DNA from: Streptomyces coelicoflavus
GTDB taxonomy: Bacteria > Actinomycetota > Actinomycetes > Streptomycetales > Streptomycetaceae
Length of the DNA stretch: 39,673 nt
NCBI RefSeq assembly: GCF_003112555.1
Contig: NZ_BEWB01000001.1
Coordinates: 1-39,673 of the forward strand
Direction of reading: 5' to 3'
This document shows positions 1-8,759 of this stretch, piece by piece. A program made the position numbers and the translations under genes. Below the pieces are notes generated by a model. It searched no databases. It was not told the DNA's origin and was given only the letters and a program-made list of their open reading frames with translations. Every line of letters starts with the position of its first letter. The first letter of the stretch is position 1.

Positions 1-166
1 ACTCCTCCGGCAGGTCCCGCCAGGGCGAACAGGTGCGGTACTTCCACGCAATGGCCTCAAGGGTGCGGCGGTGGTCGGCCCATCGACGACCGCGGACCGG
101 ATCGGCCGGCATCAGCGGCTCGATCCGGCCCCACATCGCATCAGTGATCACTAACCGGGTGGACAC
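1..166 (-). CDS. IS5-family-like transposase, N-terminal part (runs off the window)
   Basis: An open minus-strand frame runs from a GTG at 166 (second possible GTG at 151) to the window edge without a stop. It reads VSTRLVITDAMWGRIEPLM and later RRWADHRRTLEAIAWKYRT and SPWRDLPEE. This is the typical N-terminus of the small IS5/IS1182-type transposases common in Streptomyces, the DNA-binding part before the DDE catalytic core. Only about 55 codons lie inside the window, so it cannot be said whether the element is complete. The start sits only 7 bp from the stop codon of the zinc-ribbon gene, so the element end must lie in or next to that gene's 3' end. No terminal inverted repeat could be fixed from one end alone. 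Confidence 0.72.
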   Translation of the reverse strand, partial: MSTRLVITDAMWGRIEPLMPADPVRGRRWADHRRTLEAIAWKYRTCSPWRDLPEE

Positions 167-172
167 ATCCGA

Positions 173-379
173 TCAACTGACCAGCCCACCAAAGAGACAC
201 GCTCGCAGGGCCACCGCCGCGACCAGTACCGCCAGCAGGGCGATCAGCGCCGTGGGGTTCAGTCCCGCGAAGAAGTTGTTCCCCTGCTGCATCCGCTCGC
301 GGTTGGCCCGGCACACCGGGCACCTGCCCTCACTCACGGGCGCAGCGCAGTTCGCGCACACCAACCGGTCGTACGTCAT
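173..379 (-). CDS. small zinc-ribbon membrane protein (68 aa)
   Basis: The protein starts MTYDRLVCANC and carries two CxxC pairs (CANC near residue 8 and CPVC near residue 20), which form a zinc ribbon. It ends in one hydrophobic segment (about residues 45-63, rich in Ala, Leu and Val). The start at 379 is chosen over longer frames because GGAGGG lies about 8 nt upstream. It is divergent from ftsE. A soluble zinc ribbon on a C-terminal membrane anchor is a common layout in actinobacterial hypothetical proteins; the function is unknown. The C-terminus (GGLVS, then stop) lies against the incoming IS element, so the last residues may have been altered by insertion. Confidence 0.72.
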   Translation of the reverse strand: MTYDRLVCANCAAPVSEGRCPVCRANRERMQQGNNFFAGLNPTALIALLAVLVAAVALRACLFGGLVS

Positions 380-592
380 GCGCTCACCCTCCTTGCCACG
401 GCTCTGTCGGGAACAACGCCCGCGACGGTACGAACGTTCCCCTTCCACTGTGCCAGGTTCCGTGGGGCCCTGCGCGCCCTCCCGTGGGGACAAAACGCGC
501 AACCCATACGCAACCCCGACCGGTGACTGCGGTCGGCTCCCCGGTTCGCGTATGGTCACGCACATCTACCCCCGGCGACCCGTGGTGCATCC
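380..592. other. divergent intergenic region between zinc-ribbon gene and ftsE
   Basis: This 213-bp gap must hold the promoters for the leftward zinc-ribbon gene and the rightward ftsEX operon. A TATGGT hexamer at 551-556 is a possible -10 for ftsE, but no convincing -35 was found at normal spacing. No RNA gene or clear hairpin was recognised. Confidence 0.4.
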
Positions 593-1282
593 GTGATCCG
601 ATTCGACAACGTCTCCAAGGTCTACCCCAAACAGAGCCACCCAGCCCTCAGGGATGTCTCCCTGGAGGTCGAGAAGGGCGAGTTCGTCTTCCTCGTGGGA
701 TCCTCCGGCTCGGGAAAGTCCACCTTCCTGCGGCTGATCCTCCGCGAGGAGCGGTGCAGCCACGGCCAGGTGCACGTGCTGGGCAAGGACCTCGCCCGCC
801 TGTCCAACTGGAAGGTGCCGCAGATGCGGCGCCAGCTGGGGACGGTCTTCCAGGACTTCCGCCTGCTGCCGAACAAGACGGTCGGCGAGAACGTGGCCTT
901 CGCCCAGGAGGTCATCGGCAAGTCCCGCGGCGAGATCCGCAAGTCCGTGCCGCAGGTCCTCGACCTCGTCGGACTCGGCGGCAAGGAGGACCGCAGGCCC
1001 GGCGAGCTGTCCGGCGGTGAGCAGCAGCGCGTCGCCATCGCGCGCGCCTTCGTCAACCGGCCCAAGCTGCTGATCGCCGACGAGCCCACGGGCAACCTCG
1101 ACCCGCAGACCTCGGTCGGGATCATGAAGCTGCTCGACCGGATCAACCGGACGGGCACCACCGTGGTGATGGCCACGCACGACCAGAACATCGTGGACCA
1201 GATGCGCAAGCGCGTCATCGAGCTGGAGAAGGGCCGCCTCGTCCGGGACCAGGCACGCGGTGTCTACGGCTACCAGCACTGA
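593..1282 (+). CDS. ftsE: FtsE, cell-division ABC transporter ATP-binding protein
   Basis: A 229-aa ABC ATPase that binds FtsX at the division septum; the pair couples ATP use to activation of peptidoglycan hydrolases rather than moving a solute. Visible motifs are Walker A GSSGSGKS (residues 36-43), the Q-loop in [16 protein letters not shown], signature LSGGEQQR, Walker [13 protein letters not shown] and the switch histidine in MATHD. The phrase [11 protein letters not shown] is typical of FtsE. The start is the GTG at 593, giving [13 protein letters not shown]. ftsX follows after 42 bp, so the two form an operon. Length and motifs are normal for the family. Confidence 0.97.
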   Translation: MIRFDNVSKVYPKQSHPALRDVSLEVEKGEFVFLVGSSGSGKSTFLRLILREERCSHGQVHVLGKDLARLSNWKVPQMRRQLGTVFQDFRLLPNKTVGENVAFAQEVIGKSRGEIRKSVPQVLDLVGLGGKEDRRPGELSGGEQQRVAIARAFVNRPKLLIADEPTGNLDPQTSVGIMKLLDRINRTGTTVVMATHDQNIVDQMRKRVIELEKGRLVRDQARGVYGYQH

Positions 1283-1324
1283 CGAGCCACTGACGACGAG
1301 GAACGAAAGGCTTAACGAGACGCC

Positions 1325-2242
1325 ATGCGCGCCCAGTTCGTAGTCTCGGAGATCGGTGTCGGTCTTCGCCGCAATCTGACGATGACCTTCGCGGTGATCG
1401 TCTCGGTCGCCCTGTCCCTGGCCCTGTTCGGCGGTTCGCTGCTGATGAGCGACCAGGTCACCACCATGAAGGGCTACTGGTACGACAAGGTCAACGTCTC
1501 GGTCTTCCTCTGCAACAAGAGCGACGCCGAGTCCGACCCCAACTGCGCCAAGGGCGCGGTGACCGAGGACCAGAAGAAGCAGATCATGTCCGACCTCGAC
1601 GAGATGACCGTCGTCGAGAAGGTGACGTACGAGTCGCAGGACGAGGCGTACAAGCACTACAAGGAGCAGTTCGGCGACTCGCCGCTGGCCAGTTCCCTCA
1701 CGCCCGACCAGATGCAGGAGTCGTACCGGATCAAGCTGAAGGACCCGGAGAAGTACCAGGTCATCGCCACGGCCTTCGACGGCCGCGAAGGTGTGCAGTC
1801 CGTGCAGGACCAGAAGGGCATCCTGGACAACCTCTTCGGTCTCCTCAACGGCATGAACTGGGCCGCCCGCGCGGTGATGGCCCTCATGCTCGTCGTCGCC
1901 CTGATGCTGATCGTCAACACCGTGCGCGTCTCGGCGTTCAGCCGGCGCCGCGAGACCGGCATCATGCGCCTCGTGGGCGCGTCGGGCTTCTACATCCAGG
2001 CGCCGTTCATCATGGAGGCGGCGGTCGCCGGACTCATCGGCGGTGGTGTCGCCTGCGGATTCCTGGTGATCGCCAGGTACTTCATCATCGATCACGGACT
2101 GGCCCTGTCCGAGAAGCTGAATCTGATCAACTTCATCGGCTGGGACGCCGTCCTGACCAAGCTGCCGCTGATCCTGGCCACCAGTCTGCTGATGCCCGCG
2201 TTGGCCGCGTTCTTCGCGTTGCGCAAGTACCTGAAGGTGTGA
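1325..2242 (+). CDS. ftsX: FtsX, permease-like cell-division protein
   Basis: A 305-aa partner of FtsE. It has a short cytoplasmic N-terminus (MRAQFVVSEIGVGLRRN), TM1 near residues 20-42, a large extracellular domain (about 45-175) containing a Cys pair (CNKSDAESDPNC), and three more membrane segments with the conserved FtsX core (RRRETGIMRLVGAS near 205-220). In actinobacteria the extracellular loop contacts the peptidoglycan hydrolase that FtsEX controls. The Cys pair is predicted to form a disulfide in that loop. It ends in ALRKYLKV, typical of Streptomyces FtsX. Confidence 0.96.
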   Translation: MRAQFVVSEIGVGLRRNLTMTFAVIVSVALSLALFGGSLLMSDQVTTMKGYWYDKVNVSVFLCNKSDAESDPNCAKGAVTEDQKKQIMSDLDEMTVVEKVTYESQDEAYKHYKEQFGDSPLASSLTPDQMQESYRIKLKDPEKYQVIATAFDGREGVQSVQDQKGILDNLFGLLNGMNWAARAVMALMLVVALMLIVNTVRVSAFSRRRETGIMRLVGASGFYIQAPFIMEAAVAGLIGGGVACGFLVIARYFIIDHGLALSEKLNLINFIGWDAVLTKLPLILATSLLMPALAAFFALRKYLKV

Positions 2243-2310
2243 CACATACCAAGGGGGTCGCACGGTCAAGCGAGCGTGCGGCCCCTTCGCGTTGTCCTAG
2301 ACTCACCGGC

Positions 2311-3510
2311 ATGTCAGGTCGTGACCTGTTCTGTCAGCCCCGCCGCGCACGCCACGGGGCCGCCCTGACCTTGGTGTTCGCGAGCGTGCTCGTCGCGGGC
2401 GCCGCCACCGGATCGCTGCCCGGCGCGGACCGCAAGCCCGAGCCCGGCACGGCCCGTTCGGCCGCCCCGGCCGGTCAGCAGGCCCGGCACGACGACGTCG
2501 CCCGCGCGGCGGCCGAGGCCATGGCCGACGGCAAGTCCCCCGTGGAGGCCGCCGAACGCGCGGTCAGCCGCAGCGGGGACCGCTGGGGCGCCATCTACTC
2601 CCAGGGCGAGTACGAGGAGTTGGAGGACGCCCTCGACGGCCGGTACACCGGCGTCGGGCTCTCCGCGCGCCGCGAGCGGGACGGCCGCATCGAGGTGACC
2701 GGGGTGCGCTCCGGCTCGCCCGCCGCCGACGCCGGGATCCGCGAGGGCGACCGGCTGCGCAGCGTCGACGGCGAGCGGGTCGACGGGCGGCCGGTCACCG
2801 AGGTCGTCTCCATACTGCGCGGCGACGCCGAGGCGGAGCCCGCCGGCACCGCCGTCCGGCTCGGCCTGGAGCGCGGCACGCGCGCGTGGACCGAGACCGT
2901 ACGACGCGCCCGGCTGTCCACGGACCCCGTCACCGTCCGCACGCTCGCCGACGGCCTCACCGTCCTCAAGGTCACCTCCTTCACCAAGGGCGTCGGCGAG
3001 CAGGTGCGCGAGGCCGCGGCACGGGTGCCGTCCGGCGCCGGCCTCGTCCTCGACCTGCGCGGCAACTCCGGCGGGCTGGTCGCCGAGGCCGTCACCGCCG
3101 CCTCGGCCTTCCTCGACGGCGGCCTGGTCGCCACGTACGACGTCGACGGCGAGCAGCGGGCCCTGCACGCCGAACCCGGCGGCGACACCACCAGGCCCCT
3201 GGTCGCGCTCGTCGACGGCGGCACGATGAGCGCGGCCGAGCTCCTCACCGGGGCCCTCCAGGACCGCGGCCGAGCGGTCGTCCTGGGCTCCCGCACCTTC
3301 GGCAAGGGCTCGGTGCAGATGCCGAGCCGGCTGCCCGGCGGCTCGGTGGCCGAGCTGACCGTCGGCCACTACCGCACTCCCTCGGGCCGCGGCGTCGACG
3401 GCACGGGCATCACGCCCGACCTGGAGGTCGACCCGGCCGACCCGGCCGCCCTGGAGCGGGCCCGGACGGTACTGAGCGGACTGGGGCGCGAGGCGAACGA
3501 CCCCGCGTAA
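2311..3510 (+). CDS. secreted or membrane-anchored S41 C-terminal processing protease with PDZ domain
   Basis: A 399-aa CtpA-like protease. A basic start (RRARHG) and a hydrophobic stretch (about 17-36) form a signal peptide or anchor. A PDZ domain spans roughly residues 112-195 ([17 protein letters not shown] ligand loop). The S41 peptidase domain follows, with the nucleophile Ser307 in GGTMSAAE and the general-base Lys332 in TFGKGSVQ. The start is the ATG at 2311, 69 bp after ftsX. The family trims proteins at the C-terminus outside the cell, and the position next to ftsEX is conserved in Streptomyces. Substrates are unknown. The expected catalytic dyad is intact. Confidence 0.93.
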   Translation: MSGRDLFCQPRRARHGAALTLVFASVLVAGAATGSLPGADRKPEPGTARSAAPAGQQARHDDVARAAAEAMADGKSPVEAAERAVSRSGDRWGAIYSQGEYEELEDALDGRYTGVGLSARRERDGRIEVTGVRSGSPAADAGIREGDRLRSVDGERVDGRPVTEVVSILRGDAEAEPAGTAVRLGLERGTRAWTETVRRARLSTDPVTVRTLADGLTVLKVTSFTKGVGEQVREAAARVPSGAGLVLDLRGNSGGLVAEAVTAASAFLDGGLVATYDVDGEQRALHAEPGGDTTRPLVALVDGGTMSAAELLTGALQDRGRAVVLGSRTFGKGSVQMPSRLPGGSVAELTVGHYRTPSGRGVDGTGITPDLEVDPADPAALERARTVLSGLGREANDPA

Positions 3511-3556
3511 TCGGCTTTCCGCAGGACCCCTCCGTAGTGCCAAAATGGACCGCACT

Positions 3557-4036
3557 ATGGCTAAGGAAAAAGGGCGCAAGCTGATCGCGCAGAACAAGAA
3601 GGCGCGGCACGACTACCAGATCCTCGACACCTACGAGGCCGGCCTCGTGCTGTCCGGTACCGAGGTGAAGTCGCTGCGCCAGGGGCGGGCCTCGCTGGTC
3701 GACGGCTTCGTGCAGTTGGACGGTCACGAAGCGTGGCTGCACAACGTGCACGTGCCGGAGTACAGCCAGGGCACCTGGACCAACCACAGCGCGCGCCGCA
3801 AGCGGAAGCTGCTGCTGCACCGCGTGGAGATCGACAAGCTGGAGTCGAAGTCCCAGGAGACCGGTCACACGATCGTGCCGCTGGCGCTGTACTTCAAGGA
3901 CGGCCGGGCCAAGGTCGAGATCGCGCTGGCGCGCGGCAAGAAGGAGTACGACAAGCGGCAGACCCTGCGGGAGAAGCAGGACCGGCGCGAGGCGGAGCGG
4001 ACGATCTCGGCGATCCGGCGCAAGCAGCGGGCCTGA
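3557..4036 (+). CDS. smpB: SsrA-binding protein SmpB
   Basis: A 159-aa protein that binds tmRNA and occupies the decoding centre so that stalled ribosomes switch to the tmRNA tag reading frame. Diagnostic stretches are [38 protein letters not shown], the tmRNA-binding KRKLLLHR region, and the basic C-terminal tail with [18 protein letters not shown], which reads the empty mRNA channel. The start at 3557 (MAKEKG) is preferred over an in-frame ATG 12 nt upstream. The partner RNA gene ssrA lies 91 bp downstream on the same strand. Confidence 0.98.
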   Translation: MAKEKGRKLIAQNKKARHDYQILDTYEAGLVLSGTEVKSLRQGRASLVDGFVQLDGHEAWLHNVHVPEYSQGTWTNHSARRKRKLLLHRVEIDKLESKSQETGHTIVPLALYFKDGRAKVEIALARGKKEYDKRQTLREKQDRREAERTISAIRRKQRA

Positions 4037-4052
4037 GGCCCGGGGAATAGGC

Positions 4053-4082
4053 TGGCACCGGCATGCGTTGGTCACGTACGAT
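4053..4082 (+). promoter_or_regulatory. possible ssrA promoter
   Basis: TGGCAC (4053-4058) and TACGAT (4077-4082) stand 18 bp apart, a reasonable vegetative-type promoter. The predicted start site lies about 40 nt before the mature 5' end of tmRNA, which fits a precursor trimmed by RNase P. No transcript data support it. Confidence 0.35.
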
Positions 4083-4127
4083 GGTGCTCGCACCCCACGC
4101 GGGTGCACGAGATTGAAAAATCAACAT

Positions 4128-4524
4128 GGGGATGATCGGTTTCGACAGCGGCTGTCGAAGCAGGGGAAGCGTGTCGAGAAAGCGGCCATGATCTCGTAAA
4201 CCACAGGCCGAAAAAAATAATCGCCAACACCAAGCGCGATTCCTCCCAGCAGGCCTTCGCCCTCGCTGCCTGATCTCAGGTAGCGAAGCGAGCCTCCTAC
4301 TAAGGGAGTGTCAGCCCGGGGCTGTTCCCGACCCGGATCCTGGCATCAGCTAGGGGACTAAACCTTGATCCCGGTCACGGGGTGAAGAGGGAAATCAAAC
4401 AGTGACTGAGCCCGTCGGAGACTTGTCCGCGTGATCTCCGGGGCTGAGAAAATCGAAGCGGACTGCACACGGAGAAGCCCTGGTTCCGCACCGTTGGACG
4501 CGGGTTCGATTCCCGCCATCTCCA
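4128..4524 (+). ncRNA. ssrA: tmRNA (SsrA)
   Basis: The transfer-messenger RNA that rescues stalled ribosomes. The 5' end GGGGATGATCGGTTTCGAC and the 3' end GGGTTCGATTCCCGCCATCTCC pair to form the tRNA-like half; GGTTCGATTCC is the T-arm. The mRNA-like part encodes ANTKRDSSQQAFALAA followed by TGA (4223-4273), the Streptomyces degradation tag ending in the ALAA protease signal. The genomic bases after the discriminator A are CGA, so the CCA end must be added after transcription. Ends are set by acceptor-stem pairing and may be off by a base or two. Confidence 0.96.
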
Positions 4525-4530
4525 CGAGGT

Positions 4531-4584
4531 CGAGGGCGACGTGTGCTCGCGGTAAGCGCGAGCACACGTCGCCCTCGTCGTTTT
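4531..4584 (+). terminator. intrinsic terminator of ssrA
   Basis: A perfect 21-bp inverted repeat (arms 4531-4551 and 4557-4577, starting CGAGGGCGACGTGTG) encloses the 5-nt loop GTAAG and is followed by TCGTTTT. It begins 6 bp after the tmRNA end. Confidence 0.9.
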
Positions 4585-4643
4585 CTGCGCGGCTCCGCCG
4601 CGCGACGCGGGGGCTCCGCCACCCGCACCCCCCTTACGCGAGG

Positions 4644-4686
4644 AACCCCCTGGGGCACCGGCCACGTGCCGGCGGCCCAGGGGGTT
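4644..4686. terminator. hairpin terminator downstream of the leftward MFS gene
   Basis: Arms AACCCCCTGGG (4644-4654) and CCCAGGGGGTT (4676-4686) pair perfectly, with a GC-rich inner stem. It lies 8 bp beyond the stop of the leftward MFS gene and probably acts in both directions between ssrA and that gene. Confidence 0.7.
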
Positions 4687-4694
4687 TTCCGCGT

Positions 4695-5999
4695 TCACGC
4701 CGTGCGCCGGGTCGGCAGCAGGGTCAGGAGGAGGGCGACGGCCGCCGCCGTGACCGGTACGACGTAGGCGGCGGTGGGGGAGACGTGCTCCACCGTCCAG
4801 CCGCCCGCCGCGCTGCCGCAGGCGATGCCGCCGAGCAGGCCAGTCACCGCGAGGGTCATGCCCTCGTTCAGGCGGCCCTCCGGGGTGCGGTGCTGGACCA
4901 GCGTCATCGTGGTCACCATCGTCGGGGCCGTCGCCATCCCGCCGACCAGCAGCGTCAGCGCCAGCAGGGGCAGGGAGCCGCTGAGGGAGGCCGCGAGCAG
5001 CGGCAGCGTCAGCAGGGCCGTCATCGCCGCCACGCACCAGGGCAGGCGGTGCTCGGCCGGTCCGGCCGGCTTGACCGCGCCGTACAGCAGGCCCGCGGCG
5101 CAGGAACCGGCCGCCTGGAGGGCGAGGACCACACCGGCCGCCGCGCGATGCCCCTGTGCGTCCGCGAAGGCGATGGTGACGACCTCCATGGCGCCGAACA
5201 CCCCGCCCATCGCCAGGCACACCACCAGCAGCGACGGGATGCCCGGGACCCGGAACGGTGCCTTCGCCGTCGGGCGCGGGCGGGCCGGCGGCTCGGTCGA
5301 ACGCCGGGCGGTGAACAGCAGCATGCCGGTCACCAGCAGCACCACGCCCACGAGCGTGCCCGCCTCCGGGAACAGTGCGGTGCACAGGAACGCGGCGAGG
5401 ACCGGACCGAGCATGAAGCACAGTTCGTCCGCGGCCTGTTCGAAGGAGTTGGCGGTGTGCAGCGCGTCCGCGTCTCCCTCGAGCAGGTGGGCCCAGCGGG
5501 CGCGGGCCATGCCGCCGGTGTTGGGCGTCGTCGCGGTCGCGGCGTACGCGGCGAACAGCGTCCAGGCGGGCGCCCCGTACCGCACGCACAGCAGCAGGGC
5601 GACGGAGCCCAGCGCGGCGAACAGGGTGGCGGGCAGGGCCACCCTGGCCTGGCCGTACCGGTCCACGAGCCGCGCGGTCCACGGGGCGACCAGGGCCGTG
5701 GCCGCCAGCCCCGTCGCGGTGACGGCGCCGGCGAGGGCGTACGAGCCACGCGTGCCGGCGATCATCACGACGGCGCTCACGCTGAACATGCCCATGGGCA
5801 GCCGGGCGACGAGGTTCCCGATCGTGAAGGCTCGGGCGCCGGGTATGGAGAGGAGGCGCCGGTACGGACCCGGTGGTCGGTGCCGGACGCGGGGGCGGAA
5901 GTCGGCCGCGACCACGGTGTCGGCGGTGACGGCCAGGAAGGGGGCGGAAGGGGCGGACGGAGCGGGGCGGGACGGGCGCGCTGGCGTCGGTGTCGGCAT
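4695..5999 (-). CDS. MFS transporter
   Basis: A 434-aa major facilitator protein with about 12 hydrophobic segments after an Ala/Pro/Ser-rich N-terminus of about 50 residues. The short MFS loop signature appears as ARLVDRYGQARV between segments 2 and 3. Its substrate cannot be told from sequence; the type resembles drug or metabolite efflux carriers. It is transcribed divergently from a LysR gene 83 bp away, an arrangement in which the LysR protein often controls the exporter. The start at 5999 (MPTPTPARP) gives a long low-complexity N-terminus, so a downstream start is possible. Confidence 0.9.
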   Translation of the reverse strand: MPTPTPARPSRPAPSAPSAPFLAVTADTVVAADFRPRVRHRPPGPYRRLLSIPGARAFTIGNLVARLPMGMFSVSAVVMIAGTRGSYALAGAVTATGLAATALVAPWTARLVDRYGQARVALPATLFAALGSVALLLCVRYGAPAWTLFAAYAATATTPNTGGMARARWAHLLEGDADALHTANSFEQAADELCFMLGPVLAAFLCTALFPEAGTLVGVVLLVTGMLLFTARRSTEPPARPRPTAKAPFRVPGIPSLLVVCLAMGGVFGAMEVVTIAFADAQGHRAAAGVVLALQAAGSCAAGLLYGAVKPAGPAEHRLPWCVAAMTALLTLPLLAASLSGSLPLLALTLLVGGMATAPTMVTTMTLVQHRTPEGRLNEGMTLAVTGLLGGIACGSAAGGWTVEHVSPTAAYVVPVTAAAVALLLTLLPTRRTA

Positions 6000-6059
6000 G
6001 CGTCCACCGTCGCCCGGAGACGATCAGCGGGTCCAACACCTTCTCCGTGGCCATTCACG

Positions 6060-6070
6060 CAACCCCGTTG
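6060..6070. promoter_or_regulatory. possible LysR-type operator in the divergent region
   Basis: CAACCCCGTTG (CAAC-N3-GTTG) lies 12 bp before the LysR start, in a patch (CAACCCCGTTGTAAATT) that is AT-richer than its surroundings. LysR proteins usually bind short dyads in such divergent gaps. The dyad is short and may be chance. Confidence 0.3.
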
Positions 6071-6082
6071 TAAATTCGCCGG

Positions 6083-7054
6083 ATGTCCGCACCCGCCCAC
6101 CTCGACCCCCGTCTCCTGCGCGCCTTCGTCGCCGTCGCCGAGGAGCTGCACTTCACCCGAGCCGCCGCCCGGCTCTACATCGCCCAGCAGGCGCTCAGCA
6201 GGGACGTGCGGCGCCTGGAGCGGGAGTTGGGCGCCGAACTGTTCGTCCGGACCACCCGGCAGGTGACGCCGACGGCGGACGGCGAGCGGCTGCTGCCGTA
6301 CGCCCGCCGGGTCCTCCAGGCGCAGGACGACCTGCTCGCCGCCTTCGGGCAGGCCCGCCCGCTGCTGGTGGACCTCAACTCCCCGGGGCTGGCCACCGGC
6401 CGTCTCGTTCTGGAACGGGCCCGCTCGCTCGCGCCCGAGCAGGAACTGATGGCGCGGTACGAGAGCGGGCTGACCCACGCCGCCGGTGAACTGGTCGCGG
6501 GCCGTCTCGACGCCTCCTTCGGCCGGTTCGCGGGGCTGCCCGCGGCGCTGCGGGCGGGGCTCGGCCACCAGCCGGTGCGCTACGAGCCGATGGCGGTCGT
6601 GCTGCCCGAGGGCCATCCGCTGGCCCGGCTGGACCGGGTGCCGCTCTCCGCGCTCGCCGGGGAGAGCGTGTACGCCGGGGCCGGCAACCCGCGCACACCG
6701 GAGTGGACGGACCTCGCACACCGCCTGTTCGAGGGACGCGGCATCCACGTGGCGTCCCCCGCACCGCTGGCGGTCGGCGAGGAGGAGTTCCAGCGCATCA
6801 TGGACAAGACACGCAATCCGATCCTCGCCGTGCAGAGCTTTCCGGCCATGCATTCGACTGTGGTGCGCCCGCTCGTGGACCCCGTGCCGCTGTCGCCGGT
6901 GTCGCTCGTCTGGCGAAAGGGGCTCGCGCATCCGGCGCTCGACGCCCTGCGCCGGGCAGCGTCCCAGGTCGCGACCGAAAAGGGTTGGCTCGGGGTCCCC
7001 GACGGGGGATGGATTCCGGCCGCCGACGCCGCTGTGATGTCCGTCCACAAGTGA
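6083..7054 (+). CDS. LysR family transcriptional regulator
   Basis: A 323-aa regulator. The N-terminal winged helix-turn-helix is clear (residues about 10-70: LRAFVAVAEELHFTRAAARL, QQALSRDVRRLERELG, FVRTTRQVTPTADG). The remainder is the periplasmic-binding-like effector domain. It probably controls the divergent MFS gene and itself through the 83-bp gap; the effector is unknown. Length and layout are normal for the family. Confidence 0.93.
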   Translation: MSAPAHLDPRLLRAFVAVAEELHFTRAAARLYIAQQALSRDVRRLERELGAELFVRTTRQVTPTADGERLLPYARRVLQAQDDLLAAFGQARPLLVDLNSPGLATGRLVLERARSLAPEQELMARYESGLTHAAGELVAGRLDASFGRFAGLPAALRAGLGHQPVRYEPMAVVLPEGHPLARLDRVPLSALAGESVYAGAGNPRTPEWTDLAHRLFEGRGIHVASPAPLAVGEEEFQRIMDKTRNPILAVQSFPAMHSTVVRPLVDPVPLSPVSLVWRKGLAHPALDALRRAASQVATEKGWLGVPDGGWIPAADAAVMSVHK

Positions 7055-7211
7055 CACGCGGCAACCACACATCCTCCGCGTGCGCTACATTCTTTGCCTG
7101 AGCACGGTGTGATACAGGGGGCGCTCGAACCTGGTGGGGGCCGGTTCGGCCGACGAGTGCTCGGAGTCGTATGCGCACCCGGAAGTGTTCCGTGGGGGGA
7201 AGTGCGCACGC

Positions 7212-8759
7212 GTGAAGAATTGGCAAAAAGACGCCCAACCGGAGTGGCCCGAGGTCGAGTCCGGGGCTCGTGATCTCCCGGAGGCAGGACGACATGCTGA
7301 CGCCACCGAGGTGCTGCCCTCGACCCGGGTCCTCTCGTCGGCCGGAGGGTCTCCGGTGAACGCGAGGGAGCCCGGCGGGACGGACGGGTCCACCGGATCC
7401 GCTCCGGACTCGGGATGGTTCGGTGGCTCCGGCCGGAGCCCGCGCGGCCACGGCGGACCCGCCGCGGACCGTACGGAGATCCTCGGCGCCCGAATAGGTG
7501 GCCAGGGCCGCCGCGTTCCGGGTCAGGACCCGTCGGTCCCGGGCCGGATAACCTGGGGCACAACCGGCCCGGCCGGGGCAAACCCCGACAGTGCCGCGCC
7601 GGGCAACGCCCCGCACCACGCCGCCCCTCAGCACGCCACCCCGAACCACCCCGCCGCCAACCACCCCGCCCCGAACGGCGCCGCTCCGAGGCCCGACCTG
7701 TTCGGCAAGGCCCCCTACGCCGCCCCGGCGCCCGGCACCGGCACCGGCACCGGCACCGGCAGCGCCCGCGGCACCGGCAACGGCGGTCCGGACCCCGACC
7801 GGACGGACGTCCTCCCGCCGGCCGGTCCCACCCGCGCCTTCCCCGCACCCGCGTCCACACCTCCGCCCGGTCCCCCCACCGCCGTGCTCCGCGACCCCTG
7901 GCAGGAACTGCCGGACACGGACGGCGACGCGGGCACCGGCACCGACACCGCCGGTCACACCCACGACCCGCACGAGGTCACGGTCCAGCTCGACGCCGTC
8001 CACCTCGGCGACGGCATGGTCCTGCGGGCCGACGGCGGACACCGCAAGAGCGGCCCGGAATCCTCCGAAGGGCCCGTCTTCGTCGACGCGTCGGGCCGCC
8101 GCAGCCGCCTGTACCGCCGCGTCGGCATCCTCGTCGGCATCGCCTGCGCCGTCTACGCCGTCGTCATCGTCTCCACGCTGCTCTCCGGCAACTCCGACGC
8201 TCCCTGGATGCCCGTACCGGGCCAGCAGGAGGGCGCCCCGGCCGGGCAGGTCGACACCACCCCGCTGCCCTCGCAGCCGGCGCGGCCCTCCGGCACCGGT
8301 GCCGCCGTCCCGCAGGCCAGCCCCTCCGCCGACGCCGGCGCGGCGACCGCACCGGGGGCCGAGGCACCCGCGCCCGGCACGTCCGGCGTGACCGGCGGCG
8401 CCGCGGGGCAGCCCGGCACGAGCGACGGGCCCCAGACCTCGGCGTCCGGGACCGGCCTGAACCCCGGCGGTTCCGGCGAGACCGGCCCCGACCCGGCCCA
8501 GTCGGCACAGACCTCGCAGTCCGCCACCACCGGACCGTCGACCCCGGCGGGCGGCGGCGACCCCACCGCCGGCCCGACCGGGTCCACCGGCTCCACCACG
8601 GGCACCGACCCGGGCGAGGGCGGCGCCGGCGCCAACGGCGCGGGCGACGCCCCGGACCCCGTCGCGGTCCCGGCCGGCGCACCCGTCGTCGCCGCCGGCC
8701 CGGCCGGCACCTCCACGCCCCCCTCTTCCGATTCCCTGTCCCCGGAGAACACCCTCTGA
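7212..8759 (+). CDS. matA: MatA-like low-complexity membrane protein of the envelope-polysaccharide operon
   Basis: A 515-aa protein starting at GTG 7212 (MKNWQKDAQPEWPEVE), with GGGGGAAG about 9 nt upstream. Longer frames from 7134 lack such a site. The first 320 residues are Pro/Gly/Ala-rich and probably disordered. One membrane segment follows (RRVGILVGIACAVYAVVIVSTLL, about residues 320-345), then a Ser/Thr/Gly/Pro-rich tail that would lie outside the cell. It overlaps the next gene by TGATG. From memory, the S. coelicolor/S. lividans pair matA-matB (SCO2963-SCO2962) makes the PNAG-like polymer behind hyphal aggregation; the symbol is given by gene order and layout. The 157-bp gap before it holds no promoter I can defend. 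Confidence 0.72.
   Translation: MKNWQKDAQPEWPEVESGARDLPEAGRHADATEVLPSTRVLSSAGGSPVNAREPGGTDGSTGSAPDSGWFGGSGRSPRGHGGPAADRTEILGARIGGQGRRVPGQDPSVPGRITWGTTGPAGANPDSAAPGNAPHHAAPQHATPNHPAANHPAPNGAAPRPDLFGKAPYAAPAPGTGTGTGTGSARGTGNGGPDPDRTDVLPPAGPTRAFPAPASTPPPGPPTAVLRDPWQELPDTDGDAGTGTDTAGHTHDPHEVTVQLDAVHLGDGMVLRADGGHRKSGPESSEGPVFVDASGRRSRLYRRVGILVGIACAVYAVVIVSTLLSGNSDAPWMPVPGQQEGAPAGQVDTTPLPSQPARPSGTGAAVPQASPSADAGAATAPGAEAPAPGTSGVTGGAAGQPGTSDGPQTSASGTGLNPGGSGETGPDPAQSAQTSQSATTGPSTPAGGGDPTAGPTGSTGSTTGTDPGEGGAGANGAGDAPDPVAVPAGAPVVAAGPAGTSTPPSSDSLSPENTL
7734..7763 (+). repeat. in-frame hexanucleotide repeat (GGCACC)4-GGCAGC in matA
   Basis: Four perfect GGCACC units plus a near copy encode Gly-Thr repeats within the disordered half of MatA. 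Length changes would stay in frame. Confidence 0.85.

Noticed and set aside
566..2269. 567-aa minus-strand open frame over ftsE-ftsX
   Set aside because: It is the antisense shadow of two certain genes, with His/Asp/Leu-rich composition and no family pattern.
4128..4524. tmRNA locus as attachment site of an integrated element
   Set aside because: ssrA is a common integration target, but no integrase gene and no duplicate of the tmRNA 3' end were seen nearby.
4431..6266. long plus-strand frames over the tmRNA 3' end and the leftward MFS gene
   Set aside because: They cross tmRNA and terminators and are antisense to a clear membrane transporter.
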